The translations under genes were made by a program, and so were the position numbers. The notes under the pieces were generated by a model that was not told the DNA's origin, ran no database searches, and saw only the letters and a list, made by a program, of their open reading frames with translations. A stretch of DNA of 64,000 nucleotides. Source: Leuctra nigra (Eukaryota > Arthropoda > Insecta > Plecoptera > Leuctridae). This document shows, piece after piece, positions 22,037-32,516 of the stretch (its first letter is position 1; each line of letters opens with the position of its first letter). The stretch lies in contig OW203765.1 of assembly GCA_934045905.1 (NCBI GenBank), positions 24,765,151 through 24,829,150 of the forward strand, written 5' to 3'.

Positions 22037-25000
22037 TTATGATACAAAATTAAAAAATGAACCAATCAACAAAGGTACCATTATCACTATCAACTGCATC
22101 TTGCAGATTGGTATCAATTTATAGAACATAAACGTAATGAATATCATAGCGTGACCAGTTTCCACAAAACAATAATATTGTGCTTTCTTTATATTTATTT
22201 GCGTGTTGGTACCATGTTGGTATGACACTGATGTCAGGTCAGATATAACATATCAGTGGCAGTTAAACAATGATTTATGTAAAATGAGTTATTCTTTTGT
22301 CTGTCATACGCAATTCCGAAGCCATTACATTTGCACAGCTATCATACGGTTAATACAAGCCACATGAAAGAACATTTTAATTAGTCCATTTAATTAGTAT
22401 TACTTCTACAACAGACTTGAAATGCTTCAAGCCTTAATATGACCTATTCATCTTTAATTACCTAATAGCTTAGAACAAATTCAAGCAGATGAAGAATTAA
22501 TCACGGTTACTAAAATACCCAATTACAGCTTTTACAGAGAACAAGGAAGCTGATACAAATCACTCGAAATCTTTGTCAAATGAAGTTCAATCATTCTGAC
22601 ATTTTCCTGGACAGTCGAAATCTATTTTCTAGACGTATTTATTGAATATATTGAAAATATTACAGGAAATATTTACTGGTCAGGAATATCAAGAAAATAA
22701 ATCAAGAAAATCAAGAAAATATAAGTTATAGAACAGAGCCCCTGCAATTAATTATGCCAGTCATTGACAGAACTGGCAATAAACACGTTAGAATGATCAA
22801 ACGTAGATTTATTTTATTTATTTATTTGTTTCTTTGGTAAAACATCACATGATGTTACACCTTCATAAGCACCAAGACGTGATACAAATACTTTTTTAAG
22901 ACATTTTATTATTATAAAAAAATTAAAGAAACGAAGTTGTGAGTTGTGGTTTTCGTTAATGTGGTAAAAAAAACATTGAATGTAGGTATATTATATAAAA
23001 TATATTTTCCCATCACCACTCTCAAAATTGTTATAAATTCATAATTCAATTTCAAACACGTCACACAGTCATCTCAGAAAGTGTTTAAAAACTAAGCAGC
23101 AGTACGGTAAATGAAATATTGAATCTAAAAGCTCCCGTCAGCTTTCTCAAAGAAAATACTCCCAAACAGAAATTCACAATAGTATTACTGTAAGTAGCTA
23201 CTTAGAATATAAATAAGACTTTGTACGAAATCCTCTTCAGTGACTCGTCAAACGTAGACGGAAAGCTAACCTCAAATGCGTATTAGACGAGCGTATTCTC
23301 AACGTAAGAGAGTGTTGTATGTACTACATAAGCTCTAGGTAGTGGTGTATTTCATTAAATTCACGAAGCATAAAACACGCTTAGGAAGACATGGCAAGGC
23401 TTAAAGCTTGCTAATTTCAGCAGCAGTAGACACGTCAATTCGAAACAGCTTTCGCCCAAAGTTCCTCCTCTCTCTCTTGCTCCGCAAATACCTAACCCTC
23501 ATCGTACAGCTTTGAAATACATTCTCTTTGGTCGCCATTGCGCTGAGTTGGTGTTTCTATTTATTTACGGGTTTACAGGTGAAATGAATTCGGTCAAGTT
23601 ACTTGATAACTTTTCTTATTTTATTTATACTATTTGTGAATGTTTATATATTGAATTTTAATGCAAGCACTTGTATAGAAAATTTTCCATCACAGACTTG
23701 CGAAGATTTTATCGCTTATATCTGTTAGCATGTCCATTTCTAAATTGCTTTTAAATTATTTAAAACCTCTATTTATCAAACAAATAGGATTTTTCTTTGA
23801 TAAATAGCATTTTGCACAGATTATTTAAATCCGGCTTTACTTGTGTTTTTCTACACTCATTTTCTGCCGAGCAATTACAGTTTTATTATCAAATAATGTT
23901 TATCACCTATTTTGAAGGTAATTACTTTTCCAAAATTGCATTGAATTAATGAGAAAATCCTACTTTATAACGAAACAAATCCAATTGGTTGACGGAGTTT
24001 ACTGCTTCGTTTAAGCCAGCATTTGCAAGGGATGAAACTACCCTATCCTAGCCGGGGAGTCGTTATCAGTAATGTGCCATATACTCCTGCGATAATGCAT
24101 CTGGGTCAAAGGTGACCCGAGTAAAACTGTGCCGTTCGCCATTAAGCTGCTTGGATCAAGTCGTTCTTGTCTCTCCCAAGAGAGGCGTTTAATGCATATT
24201 AAGCTCTTCGGAAAAGCCGGCGACAAGAAAAACAACGTTTAAAGAAAATTAACATTAGTGTGGCTAGCGGAAAATAGAGGTTCAGCGGGACATTTAATGA
24301 CAAAAAATTTAAAATAATTCGTAATGTTTTTTTAGTATTCCATTTTAAGAGGACATAATAGTATTTTAATACTCAGATATCACGTTTATTTTTAGCATTT
24401 ACTGTATTGTTAAGGACTCTTGCTTTTTGTTGATTTAAAATAATTGAAAATATTATGTAAACGATACATGCTAATCAACAATGGGGCTAACAAAATGTAG
24501 GTCAATCGAATTGTTTGTCAGAAGCTTCAGGCATTGATCGTATTGTATTTGTTCAATTTAATTCCATCAACTTGTTTAGTTTAGTTGTTTATTTAAAAGT
24601 CAATTGTACCCAATCAATCAGTTGATTAAGTCCATTGAAATAATCAGTAGAGGTATTTATTCTATCACTCGCTTTTTCATGCGTTGCTGGAATGTTACAT
24701 TTAGTCCCTAATGAGTTCAGCTGTTAAAATACTCATTAAAATTTTATTTTACACTTACGTAACTCTTCCGATTTATTTATATAAATAATTATATAATTTT
24801 TTTATGTTCTTCAATTTAGTGGAATTGGAATGATCTGTAGAAAATTGACGAAATATACAAACAAGTCGTCAATATTTTTAATCTAAACTCTACTTCGGTT
24901 GAATTGCAAGACTGGAAGCTAGTTATATGGTATGAATATTAGTTAAAAAGTTAAAAGTAGCACAAGTTAAAACAGAAAATATTATTTTCTAATGAAAAGA

Positions 25001-25825
25001 GAATGGAAACCACACATAAAGGTCCCTTTGAAAGCATGTTTTTACATTTCAGAAACGCAAAAGTTCAACCAAAGTGGTAATTTTTCAACTAAATTGTTCT
25101 AAAAACATGCATCCAATTTTCCCAAAAAATACATTTCAATAGTTTCTTTAAAAAAATATATATAATGACAGAAAAATACAGCCTACGTTTTTTCACCCCC
25201 TGAAATCAACATATTTTTTAACTTCAGGGCTGATTCTTGTTTCCTCAGTATAGAGAGCAGATAATATCATTTCTGTAGATAGACAAATTTGCATTTTTAT
25301 GTTCTTGTTCCAGTTTGAATACAAGTTATGTTTATTTTATATGTTTTACTTCAGTCGTAAACACTAGTTTTCAGCACCACTTCCCTAGCTCTGACACTAC
25401 TACCATCTTTCACAATTAATTATATAGAAACTAGTTATCTCAAAAGTAAACCACCATCCAGACAAAAACAAAAACACATGCACATCGATGTCATTTCCTT
25501 CCCACGTTATCTAACGTATCATGAGTGAGCCAACGAGGCTGGAAGTAATGGTCAGCATCCTTTAGACACACTCGGCCATCTGCAAAACCACTCGACTCTA
25601 CTACATTAGCCAGGTCAAGCGTGCGGTATTCCAGAAGGCGGTGAGTAGACGGGGTGTTGGTTGCAGCACTGCCAGGGGCAAAACAGATGTTTGCAACATG
25701 AGGATAATGTAAATGTATTCCGGAACATGTCAGCCTGTTTCGTATTGATTTTGTGGATTGATGCTAGGTAATTATTGATGGTGGGTTGAACGATAACTGA
25801 AAGTCTAGGTTGCATACTTAAAAAT
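22037..25825. other. AT-rich DNA, no gene
   Basis: A long stretch with only short ORFs in conflicting frames. Positions 24030-24240 are GC-richer with a 65-codon minus ORF that I do not recognise. No repeat structure identified. Confidence 0.45.
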
Positions 25826-26261
25826 TAGGGAAACGTTTTGTGTAACGCGTTGATAAGCTAGCCATCGTTTTGCATGTAATTAATATTCGTGTGATAGTTG
25901 CTGCTCTTAGACCTTGAAAATAGAAAGAATAAAATTTACTTATATTTAAAAACAGGCATAAACTCAGCGTAAAATGTTAATACCTTTTCTGAGTGGTCGG
26001 AAAATTGTCAAAATCAACTAAATGTGGGTCCCAATGGCCATACAAAATTTATGTTGATCGGTCGAACCGCTCAATTTTTTCATTTTTAACCAATCATTAT
26101 GATCTCGTTCGAAAACTTTACCCGTGGCCGCTCTTGTGGTGTTAGTGTGTGTGCAAGAGTTCATATATATATATTGGTTGATTGGAGCCGTTGGATTTGC
26201 GTACAAAACAATGAAATAAAAAATATGGAGAAAGTCATAAGAGAACCGTAGTGGCGCTTAA
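25826..26261 (-). mobile_element. Helentron-like element copy 4, about 436 bp
   Basis: On the minus strand the 3' end reads CGCGTTACACAAAACGTTTC and CCTAA, with T following. The interior shares ATTTTGTATGGCC-type and AACCAATC blocks and the CTCTTATGAC block near the 5' end with copy 3. The 5' terminus is eroded (only AAGCGCC remains). Shorter than copy 3, with no microsatellite. Confidence 0.65.
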
Positions 26262-27072
26262 ACTATAATCAGGATCATCTGTCGCTGGGTTCCAAACCGT
26301 ATAACTACCATTTTTTAAGAGATATAATAGGTTGTTTGACAGTAAATATCATTAAGATGATTTTCGATCGGAGAGCCAGTTTTACCCCTCAATGCTACCC
26401 GCATTACATTAGTGTATTGCGGGCTGCGTTTAGGTACAACAAGGCACGTCCACTAGTAAAATAAAGGGGCAGCACATTTTCAACTTATAACTCTAGATTC
26501 GAGGAAATGGAGATATAAAATGAGAAGAAATGCTTTGAAAAATGTTTATACTCACACCAATTTCAACGATTTATATTGGAAATGTTCAACCGTGGCGCAT
26601 TCTATATTTTGAACTCTGCGTAAGGTTGGCACGCCCGTTAGTTTTCCTTAGAAACATGTTCTTACGTTGGTAATCCAAGAATTTCCTTGGGATATTCGTA
26701 CGTAGCTTATGCTCGACTTTGCAACAGTGAATTACGTTCCTAGAATATCTAATAACTTGGCTTTCCTTGAATTTATTGTCAAAATATTGCCCTGAGGAAC
26801 GTGTATTATAATATCATATGACGCCCCGAAACTTTTGCTAAATGAAACATGTTTGGTAGAATGCCGGGGGCGTGTGGGTGTGAGGGGTGAAAGGGGTTGA
26901 CAAAAACGGTAACGATCTGGCAGCAGGTTACTGGTAATGGAAGTGTATGATAAACAAAGCCAACGATTCGGCATGAACATGGAAACTAAGTGGATTATAT
27001 GAAGCAATTGTGTGGCTGTGAAAGCACATCGACTAATATATTGAAGTATACATTCTTGATTAGAAATGATTT
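26262..27072. other. AT-rich DNA, nothing recognised
   Basis: A 116-codon minus ORF at 26732-27082 has no recognisable domain and runs into the neighbouring MITE, so it is probably spurious. Confidence 0.45.
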
Positions 27073-27075
27073 TTA

Positions 27076-27383
27076 AGGCCAATTTACATGGTACAAGTTC
27101 TTGAACAACTTCTGTGTCACATTTTATTTTTTAAGCCCCATTTACACGGTGCAATTTCTTGCACAACTTCTGTTTCACATTTTATTTTTTAAACCCCATT
27201 TACACGGTGCAATTTCTTGAACAACTTCTGTGTCACATTTGATTTTTTATACCATTTCCTTCGAAGCAACTTCTTGTCACAGAACTTGAGCTCAGCTTTT
27301 ATACCTTTTATAATTTATTATAATTTCTATCATGTAGGGTGGCACAGAAGTTGAACAAAAAATTGCTCCGTGTAAATTGGGCT
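27076..27383. mobile_element. Harbinger-like MITE with internal 60-bp tandem repeat
   Basis: Ends AGGCCAATTTACATGGTACA and CTCCGTGTAAATTGGGCT are imperfect inverted repeats flanked by TTA at 27073-27075 and 27384-27386. TTA duplications are typical of PIF/Harbinger elements. The left terminal block (GCCCCATTTACACGGTGCAA, then TTGAACAACTTCTGTGTCAC) is repeated three times head-to-tail at about 60-bp spacing, giving a ladder of transposase-end-like sequences on one side only. Confidence 0.72.
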
Positions 27384-27483
27384 TTAGCAAAATGTTTATA
27401 GCATGCTAATTCAAAACGCAACTTGTAACAATAAGTTGAACTACGCTATGTGGTTACTAAGTAGTTAGTAATAGTAAGAAAAG

Positions 27484-28422
27484 CAGTGGCGTAACTATAA
27501 TTTTAGGCCCCCCCCCACCCGCGAGATATCTTAAGAGGCCCCCCCCCCCCCTGCAATTACAATTTTTTTTTCTATGCGATATTTGTCTTACTATAGGCTG
27601 TCAATGGAGATCCATTTTTTGGGATTTCATCTCAGCAAAGCTGTCGATTAGAGTTTCCACTTTCATCTTCTTTACTCTTGCAGCTTCTATACTTAACAGT
27701 CCTAATCCTAGTAGTCTTTCTTGTCACATAGAATTTCGAACATGGTTTTTTATTATCTTTAATTTTGAAAACCACTAGTACCACTTAGGTCGCTAATCGG
27801 CTTGCTAGACTCATGGTAACTCGAAAACGCAAAGAGCAAACAAAGTGATAAGAATCACTAAGAAAATTGAACAAATGTTGTCACACAGTTATGCTGGCTT
27901 TCCATGCTCCGTTATCTTCCGTCAACGTCCGACACCGTCCGACGAAAACGACCACGTGACCCGTCTCGACCAATCAGAGCCATCCCCAAAAATCTCGGAC
28001 GGCGAGGGATTGGTCGAGACGGGTCACGTGGTCGTTTTCGTCGGACGGTGTCGGACGTTGACGGAAGATGACGGATCATGGAAAGCCAGCTTTATACAGG
28101 TAGAACGCGATACACACTCACAAGAGACACAGGGAATACTGAAACATTATAGTCAAATTTCAATTTGGGGCTTGGCAAGGATTTGGCAATGTATACATTC
28201 TGCCACAAAAGTTGAATATTTGACTTCCGATCGTCAGCAGGGTATCTATAATGACAACCTGTAAAGTCGTGTTCAAGAAGTCAAAATCTATTTTCTAGCT
28301 TCGTTAAAATCAATTATATATAGTCTTTGATGGTAAATTATTTTCGGGCCCCCTTGGTCCTCGGCCCCCCCCCCCCCCCCCCCCGCGACCGCGGTCCCCG
28401 CGGTCCCCTAGTTACGCCACTG
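27484..28422. mobile_element. hAT-like element, 939 bp
   Basis: Perfect 14-bp inverted ends CAGTGGCGTAACTA and TAGTTACGCCACTG with a perfect 8-bp duplication, AAGAAAAG, at 27476-27483 and 28423-28430. CAGTGGCGTAACTA-type ends are typical of hAT. C-tracts lie just inside both ends. It has no transposase, and another foldback element sits within it. Confidence 0.93.
27893..28090. mobile_element. Foldback MITE, 198 bp, nested in hAT element
   Basis: Arms of about 85 bp are almost perfectly complementary: GCTGGCTTTCCATGCTCCGT at the left and GGATCATGGAAAGCCAGC at the right, with CACGTGACCCGTCTCGACCA mirrored inside. The 139-codon plus ORF across it is produced by the palindrome. TTAT flanks are possible but not certain as a target duplication. 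Confidence 0.88.
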
Positions 28423-28694
28423 AAGAAAAGCTCATTATGAAAATGTTGCATAATGCTACAATAAGTCACTAATATAATAACATTCTTAAAATATTAAAAA
28501 GAAAACAATGACTCCAACTAAACAAAATCAGCCCAGCTATCCTAATCTTGCCCCTTTAAAAACCTTAACCCTTTGTGACATTTATTTGATTCTTGTGGCT
28601 AAATAACTACTTTCACAAATAATTAATTCGCAATGATGGAATGACATTAGTCATAAAGTAAAATTGTGAATTTAGTGACACAGTTGACTTCTTA

Positions 28695-28810
28695 GGCTGC
28701 GTTTCACCAAGATTCTAAACCCGGGTTAGAGGTGGTGAACCTGGTTTAGAGGCCCCTTAACCAGGTTTACCGTCTCTAACCCGGGGTTAGAATCTTGGTG
28801 AAACGCAGCC
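28695..28810. mobile_element. Harbinger-like MITE, 116 bp
   Basis: GGCTGCGTTTCACCAAGATT and its complement AATCTTGGTGAAACGCAGCC form the ends, flanked by TTA at 28692-28694 and 28811-28813. The inner part, ACCCGGGTTAGAG, is also mirrored, so nearly the whole element can fold. A 3-bp TTA duplication suggests PIF/Harbinger. Confidence 0.85.
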
Positions 28811-29524
28811 TTATAGTAACTTATTTTCTTTTGCACAATGTGAAAAGAAAAGAAGTTACTAACATATTTTATGTACTTAATAGCTTAATCCAGTTCATGG
28901 TGGTATATAGGTTAGGTGAGTGAACCAAAGCTGAGGCAGTGGTACAAGAACGCACGCGGTTCCGCGCGCTGCCGCAGCGCGCGCTGTGATCACCCGGTCT
29001 GACGCTTGTAATGCAAGCATATGCAAGGACGAGGATTTCGCTGACGGCAAAGTGTTATTTCACGCCGCGTTCATTTCTACACTTACGCATATTGTGTGTT
29101 CACAAACGATAATAATTGTTTACGTATCAGTTTAAGCAATACGCTATTTGTTATACTTATGTAAAAATACAATTAATGTTCTATCACTGTTTTCATTGAT
29201 TTTTTAGTACTGTGCACTGAATGGTTGATATTTGAAATTGCACACGATAAACTATTTCAAACTGAAATGTTACTATTACTAATTAAGTAATTAACACATA
29301 GATAGGCAATTAAAATTATGTTTTACGATGTCGTTAATTTTGATAACTTTTTCTTGGTTTGATTTCACTTCAGAGACATTGTTGTTTGTTTGCAATGTTG
29401 TCGCATTCTTTAGTTTAAATGTAGTTATTGAGCGAGCGAAGCGAGCGTCTCCTTTTGGCTCATTTGGCACGGACCTCTGTTTTTTTTTTGTTTTTGTTTT
29501 TTTTCTGTTACTGACGATATACAG

Positions 29525-30090
29525 GTCAGAGTTTTTCTTCGATCGAGCTGAAATTTTGCACACGTGTTTGGACATTCTCTGGGCGTTGCAGACCCTAATT
29601 TTTTTGAAATCTACTGATTGGTTAAAATTTAAATAAACATCTCCTAATAGGTTGAAAAGTGAAAATGGTCTTCGACAAATCTGATCAAACTCATATTTTG
29701 GCTATACAAGTCTAGAGTTTTTCCTCGATCGAGCTGAAATTTTGCACACATGTAGAGACAAACTTTTCTGTTTGCGGACCTTAAATTTTGTGGAAATTTA
29801 TTAATTGGCTAAAATTTAAATAAATATCTCCTGATGGTAGGTTGAAAAATGAAACTGGTCTTCGATAAATCTGATCAAAATCCTATTTTGGCTATACAGG
29901 TCAGAGTTTTTCTTTGATCGAGCTGAAATTTTACACACATGTAAAACCAACCTTCTCTGTTTGCACACCATAATTTTTTTTGAAATCCATTCATTGGTTA
30001 TAATTTAAATAAATATCTCCTGATAGGCTGAAAATTGAAAACGGTCTTCGATAATTCTGATCAAACTCATATTTTGCATGATCATTAAGA
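29525..30090 (+). repeat. Three tandem copies of a 188-bp unit
   Basis: Units begin near 29525, 29713 and 29901. Each contains GATCGAGCTGAAATTTT, a CACACATGT-like block, ATTGGTTAAAATTTAAATAA, ATATCTCCTGAT and GGTCTTCGATAAATCTGATC. Copies differ at many positions, so the amplification is older than the insertion of copy 6, which retains only parts of the unit. Confidence 0.88.
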
Positions 30091-30306
30091 CCAATATTGT
30101 CTCTTATTTTACAAAATTTCATCCCAATCAGTTAAGAACGTATGAACTTATTGACATTTTTAATATCTGTCAGTATGAAGTATCGAAATGAATGTTTTCC
30201 AGTGCCTATTGAATTGATTCTGATTTGCTTTATGAACCAGGTGCTTAGATGCTATTTTAAAGTTTCGATGAAAAGCATATACCTACTTTTAAGTTGATAT
30301 CATAAT

Positions 30307-30708
30307 CAGTGCACGAAGTGGGCCGGTATGGGACGGTATGGTATACCGGTACTTCTTTACACATTTGATTTCATATCGTTACTTTTCAGAAAAAACGGAA
30401 TGCTTAAAAAAATTTACGTAATTTTAGATTCTAATTTACTCGTATTTCATGGTTATCTTTTGACTGCATATTTCAAGCATAACTATGAACTATGAACATT
30501 CACTACAAGATAAAGTAAAATTCATTATTTAATTTAGTTGTTTCATCAAGGTAAAAGACTAATCTAACTAATGACATGACAATGGTTGTCAGTGTAATTC
30601 TGGAATCTGGACCCTCATCTAATATCGTACCCCCCCCCCTCCCCCCCCCCTCACGTGGTATTCTTATGTTACCATACCGCCACTATTTCATTCCTACTTC
30701 GAGCACAG
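30307..30708. mobile_element. hAT-like MITE, 402 bp, with empty site elsewhere in window
   Basis: Left CAGTGCACGAAGTGGG and right CTACTTCGAGCACAG are imperfect inverted repeats, and GGTATGGTA is mirrored slightly inside. An 8-bp duplication, ATCATAAT, lies at 30299-30306 and 30709-30716. The related Helentron-like copy 6 carries the uninterrupted target at 43609-43616, which fixes the boundaries. C-rich interior at 30629-30652, no transposase. Confidence 0.9.
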
Positions 30709-30828
30709 ATCATAATCAATTCAATATGGATGTATATGTTTTCTGTGCGTTGTGTACGCATTTCCGGTTCGAGAATTTGCACGTACCCGTGCTCGCTCAT
30801 CAACGCGTTACACTGAGCGTTTTCCTAG

Positions 30829-32483
30829 TGAATAATCAACATCATCTTTGTGAGCATACGAAAAAATTAACTGCCCTTTGTCCAAATACACTGTTCAATG
30901 ATTCTTCATAACAATCTGGGCTCATTAAGTTCCCGTGATGGAGGCACTTCTGGCAAGATGGCTATTATCAGTCCACAGATAATACATATTTTTCATTACC
31001 TTTAATTTGTAAGATATTATCTATAATCTTGACTTTGTGACATCTACAATCATTGTGATCTCAGGGTGAACATAATTTTTCGTCATTTGGTATGCACAAA
31101 ACAGGGTTGCATCATGGCATCCTTGAAGGGGGGGGGGGGAGCCGAACATTTTACAAACCCTACTTTTTCCCTACTATGACACCTTTTGCACTGTCAAACT
31201 TGTCATTATAGACCTCCTTTAGATTGCAGATATGACAGACCCAACATGCTCTATAAGTTAATTTGAAACTAATCTAAGATAGTCAGTTATAAAAAATTTC
31301 GCCGCGCGGCAGTTTTCTGGGTGTCAAGAACCCATTGAGCCCGGCTAGACCACTTATTTTTGCAAAATCTGTTTGCCCCCCCCCCCCCCTCCCCCTCGGG
31401 CTAAATTGTTGGAATTCATTCAACACTTGCATAAAAGTATGATTTTAATTAATAATAATATCGGACAATGCGTAGACACGTCACGTTCATATTTATTGGC
31501 ATAAGTCGATATCGTATTACTATTATCATATTAATATTATCATTAATTACAATTATGTTTTCCACAGACAGTTAATTATGTGACATATTGTCCAGTCTTT
31601 CATGTGTTGCTTTGCTATCTATACTTTCATTGTGATCTTGTGAAATATCATTTATCTATATGTATACCTTTGCCGCGTGAGATACGTAAGTACATAATAT
31701 CATACTTATATCATATTATCATAATAAAACAAATGCATTTTTATGCAGAAAACCCTGAAGAAGCTAGGAATCAGCTGATCAACATGATGTCATTCTTTAT
31801 TCTAATTGGCTGAATGGCTGTAAAGGAAGGCGGGGTCTACGCCGCATGAGTCGAGCCGAGGCGGCCGCGATATGAGGCAAATGTATTTGAAAATTTGTGT
31901 AGACGAAACTGTTCAATATTTTTGCATGCCGTTTCTTTTGTTATGGCAGTCAAGAAGTTAGGAATGTTACGAAAAAATGGCAACTGCTTGGTTTGTATAT
32001 TCTTGCCGGAATTGAGTGTTATGTTTTCAATTTGGCGGAATTTTAATCAAGTCGAAATAAAAAAATAATTTTGACCATTATATGTTGACATTTTGACCAT
32101 ACATGCAGCGACAAATATGTTCATGACATTGCCAGCTATATTATGTTTTTTTAAGATTTGTTTTAGCTCGTCTAGTTTTGGACATAGAGCTGATTTTATG
32201 AATAAGGGTAGTTATCCCCGTTTTTGTTGAATTTAAGGGTGAAGGAGTCAAACCACAACTTGCCAACGGTTCTTTTTGGATTCAGCGCGTCAAAATACAT
32301 AGGAATATCGACGTTGGCAACTTTTAACAGACCTTCCCGCCAAGTTGTGATGTTTTACTTCTGTTCCGCGACTATCAGCCCGCCGTGCATCAGACCGGGT
32401 GACGCTCACGCGCCTGGCGGTGGAACTGTGAACAGCGTGCCTTTTGAGACCGCGCGGGCAATAGGAACGAGATAGGGCGTTCT
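30829..32483. other. Remainder of the 3.6-kb transposon, no ORF
   Basis: This contains G and C homopolymer runs (about 31128-31139 and 31378-31391), a small hairpin TGGGTGTCAAGAACCCA near 31319, and a GC-rich subterminal zone 32370-32460. No transposase-like reading frame was recognised in any frame. Confidence 0.6.
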
Positions 32484-32516
32484 CTCACCTAACCTATATA
32501 CCACCATGATCCAGTT

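Larger units (their letters stand above)
29428..30828 (+). mobile_element. Helentron-like element copy 5, with three 188-bp internal repeats
   Basis: Starts TTGAGCGAGCGAAGCGAGCG and ends GCTCGCTCATCAACGCG, ACACTGAGCGTTTTCCTAG, with A before and T after. The ends match copies 3 and 6. Internal tandem repeats fill 29525-30090. A 402-bp hAT element is inserted at 30307-30708; without it and its duplicated 8 bp the copy would be 991 bp. It lies inside the 3.6-kb transposon. Confidence 0.8.
28896..32508. mobile_element. 3.6-kb DNA transposon derivative with 25-bp inverted ends
   Basis: The left end CATGGTGGTATATAGGTTAG (25 bp matched in total) is mirrored exactly at 32484-32508. A perfect 8-bp duplication, ATCCAGTT, lies at 28888-28895 and 32509-32516. 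A second inverted pair, TCACCCGGTCTGA, sits about 85-120 bp inside each end. CATGRTG-type ends with 8-bp duplications recall the P superfamily; hAT is the alternative. No transposase ORF was seen. It is inflated by a Helentron-like insertion (29428-30828). Confidence 0.82.

Noticed and set aside
21705..22042. Repetitive ORFs of Met-Tyr-Val-Cys and Ile-His-Thr-Tyr
   Set aside because: Translations of the (TACA)n microsatellite on both strands, not proteins.
27845..28264. 139-codon plus-strand ORF
   Set aside because: It spans a near-perfect foldback element inside a hAT element; the open frame is a by-product of GC-rich palindromic arms.
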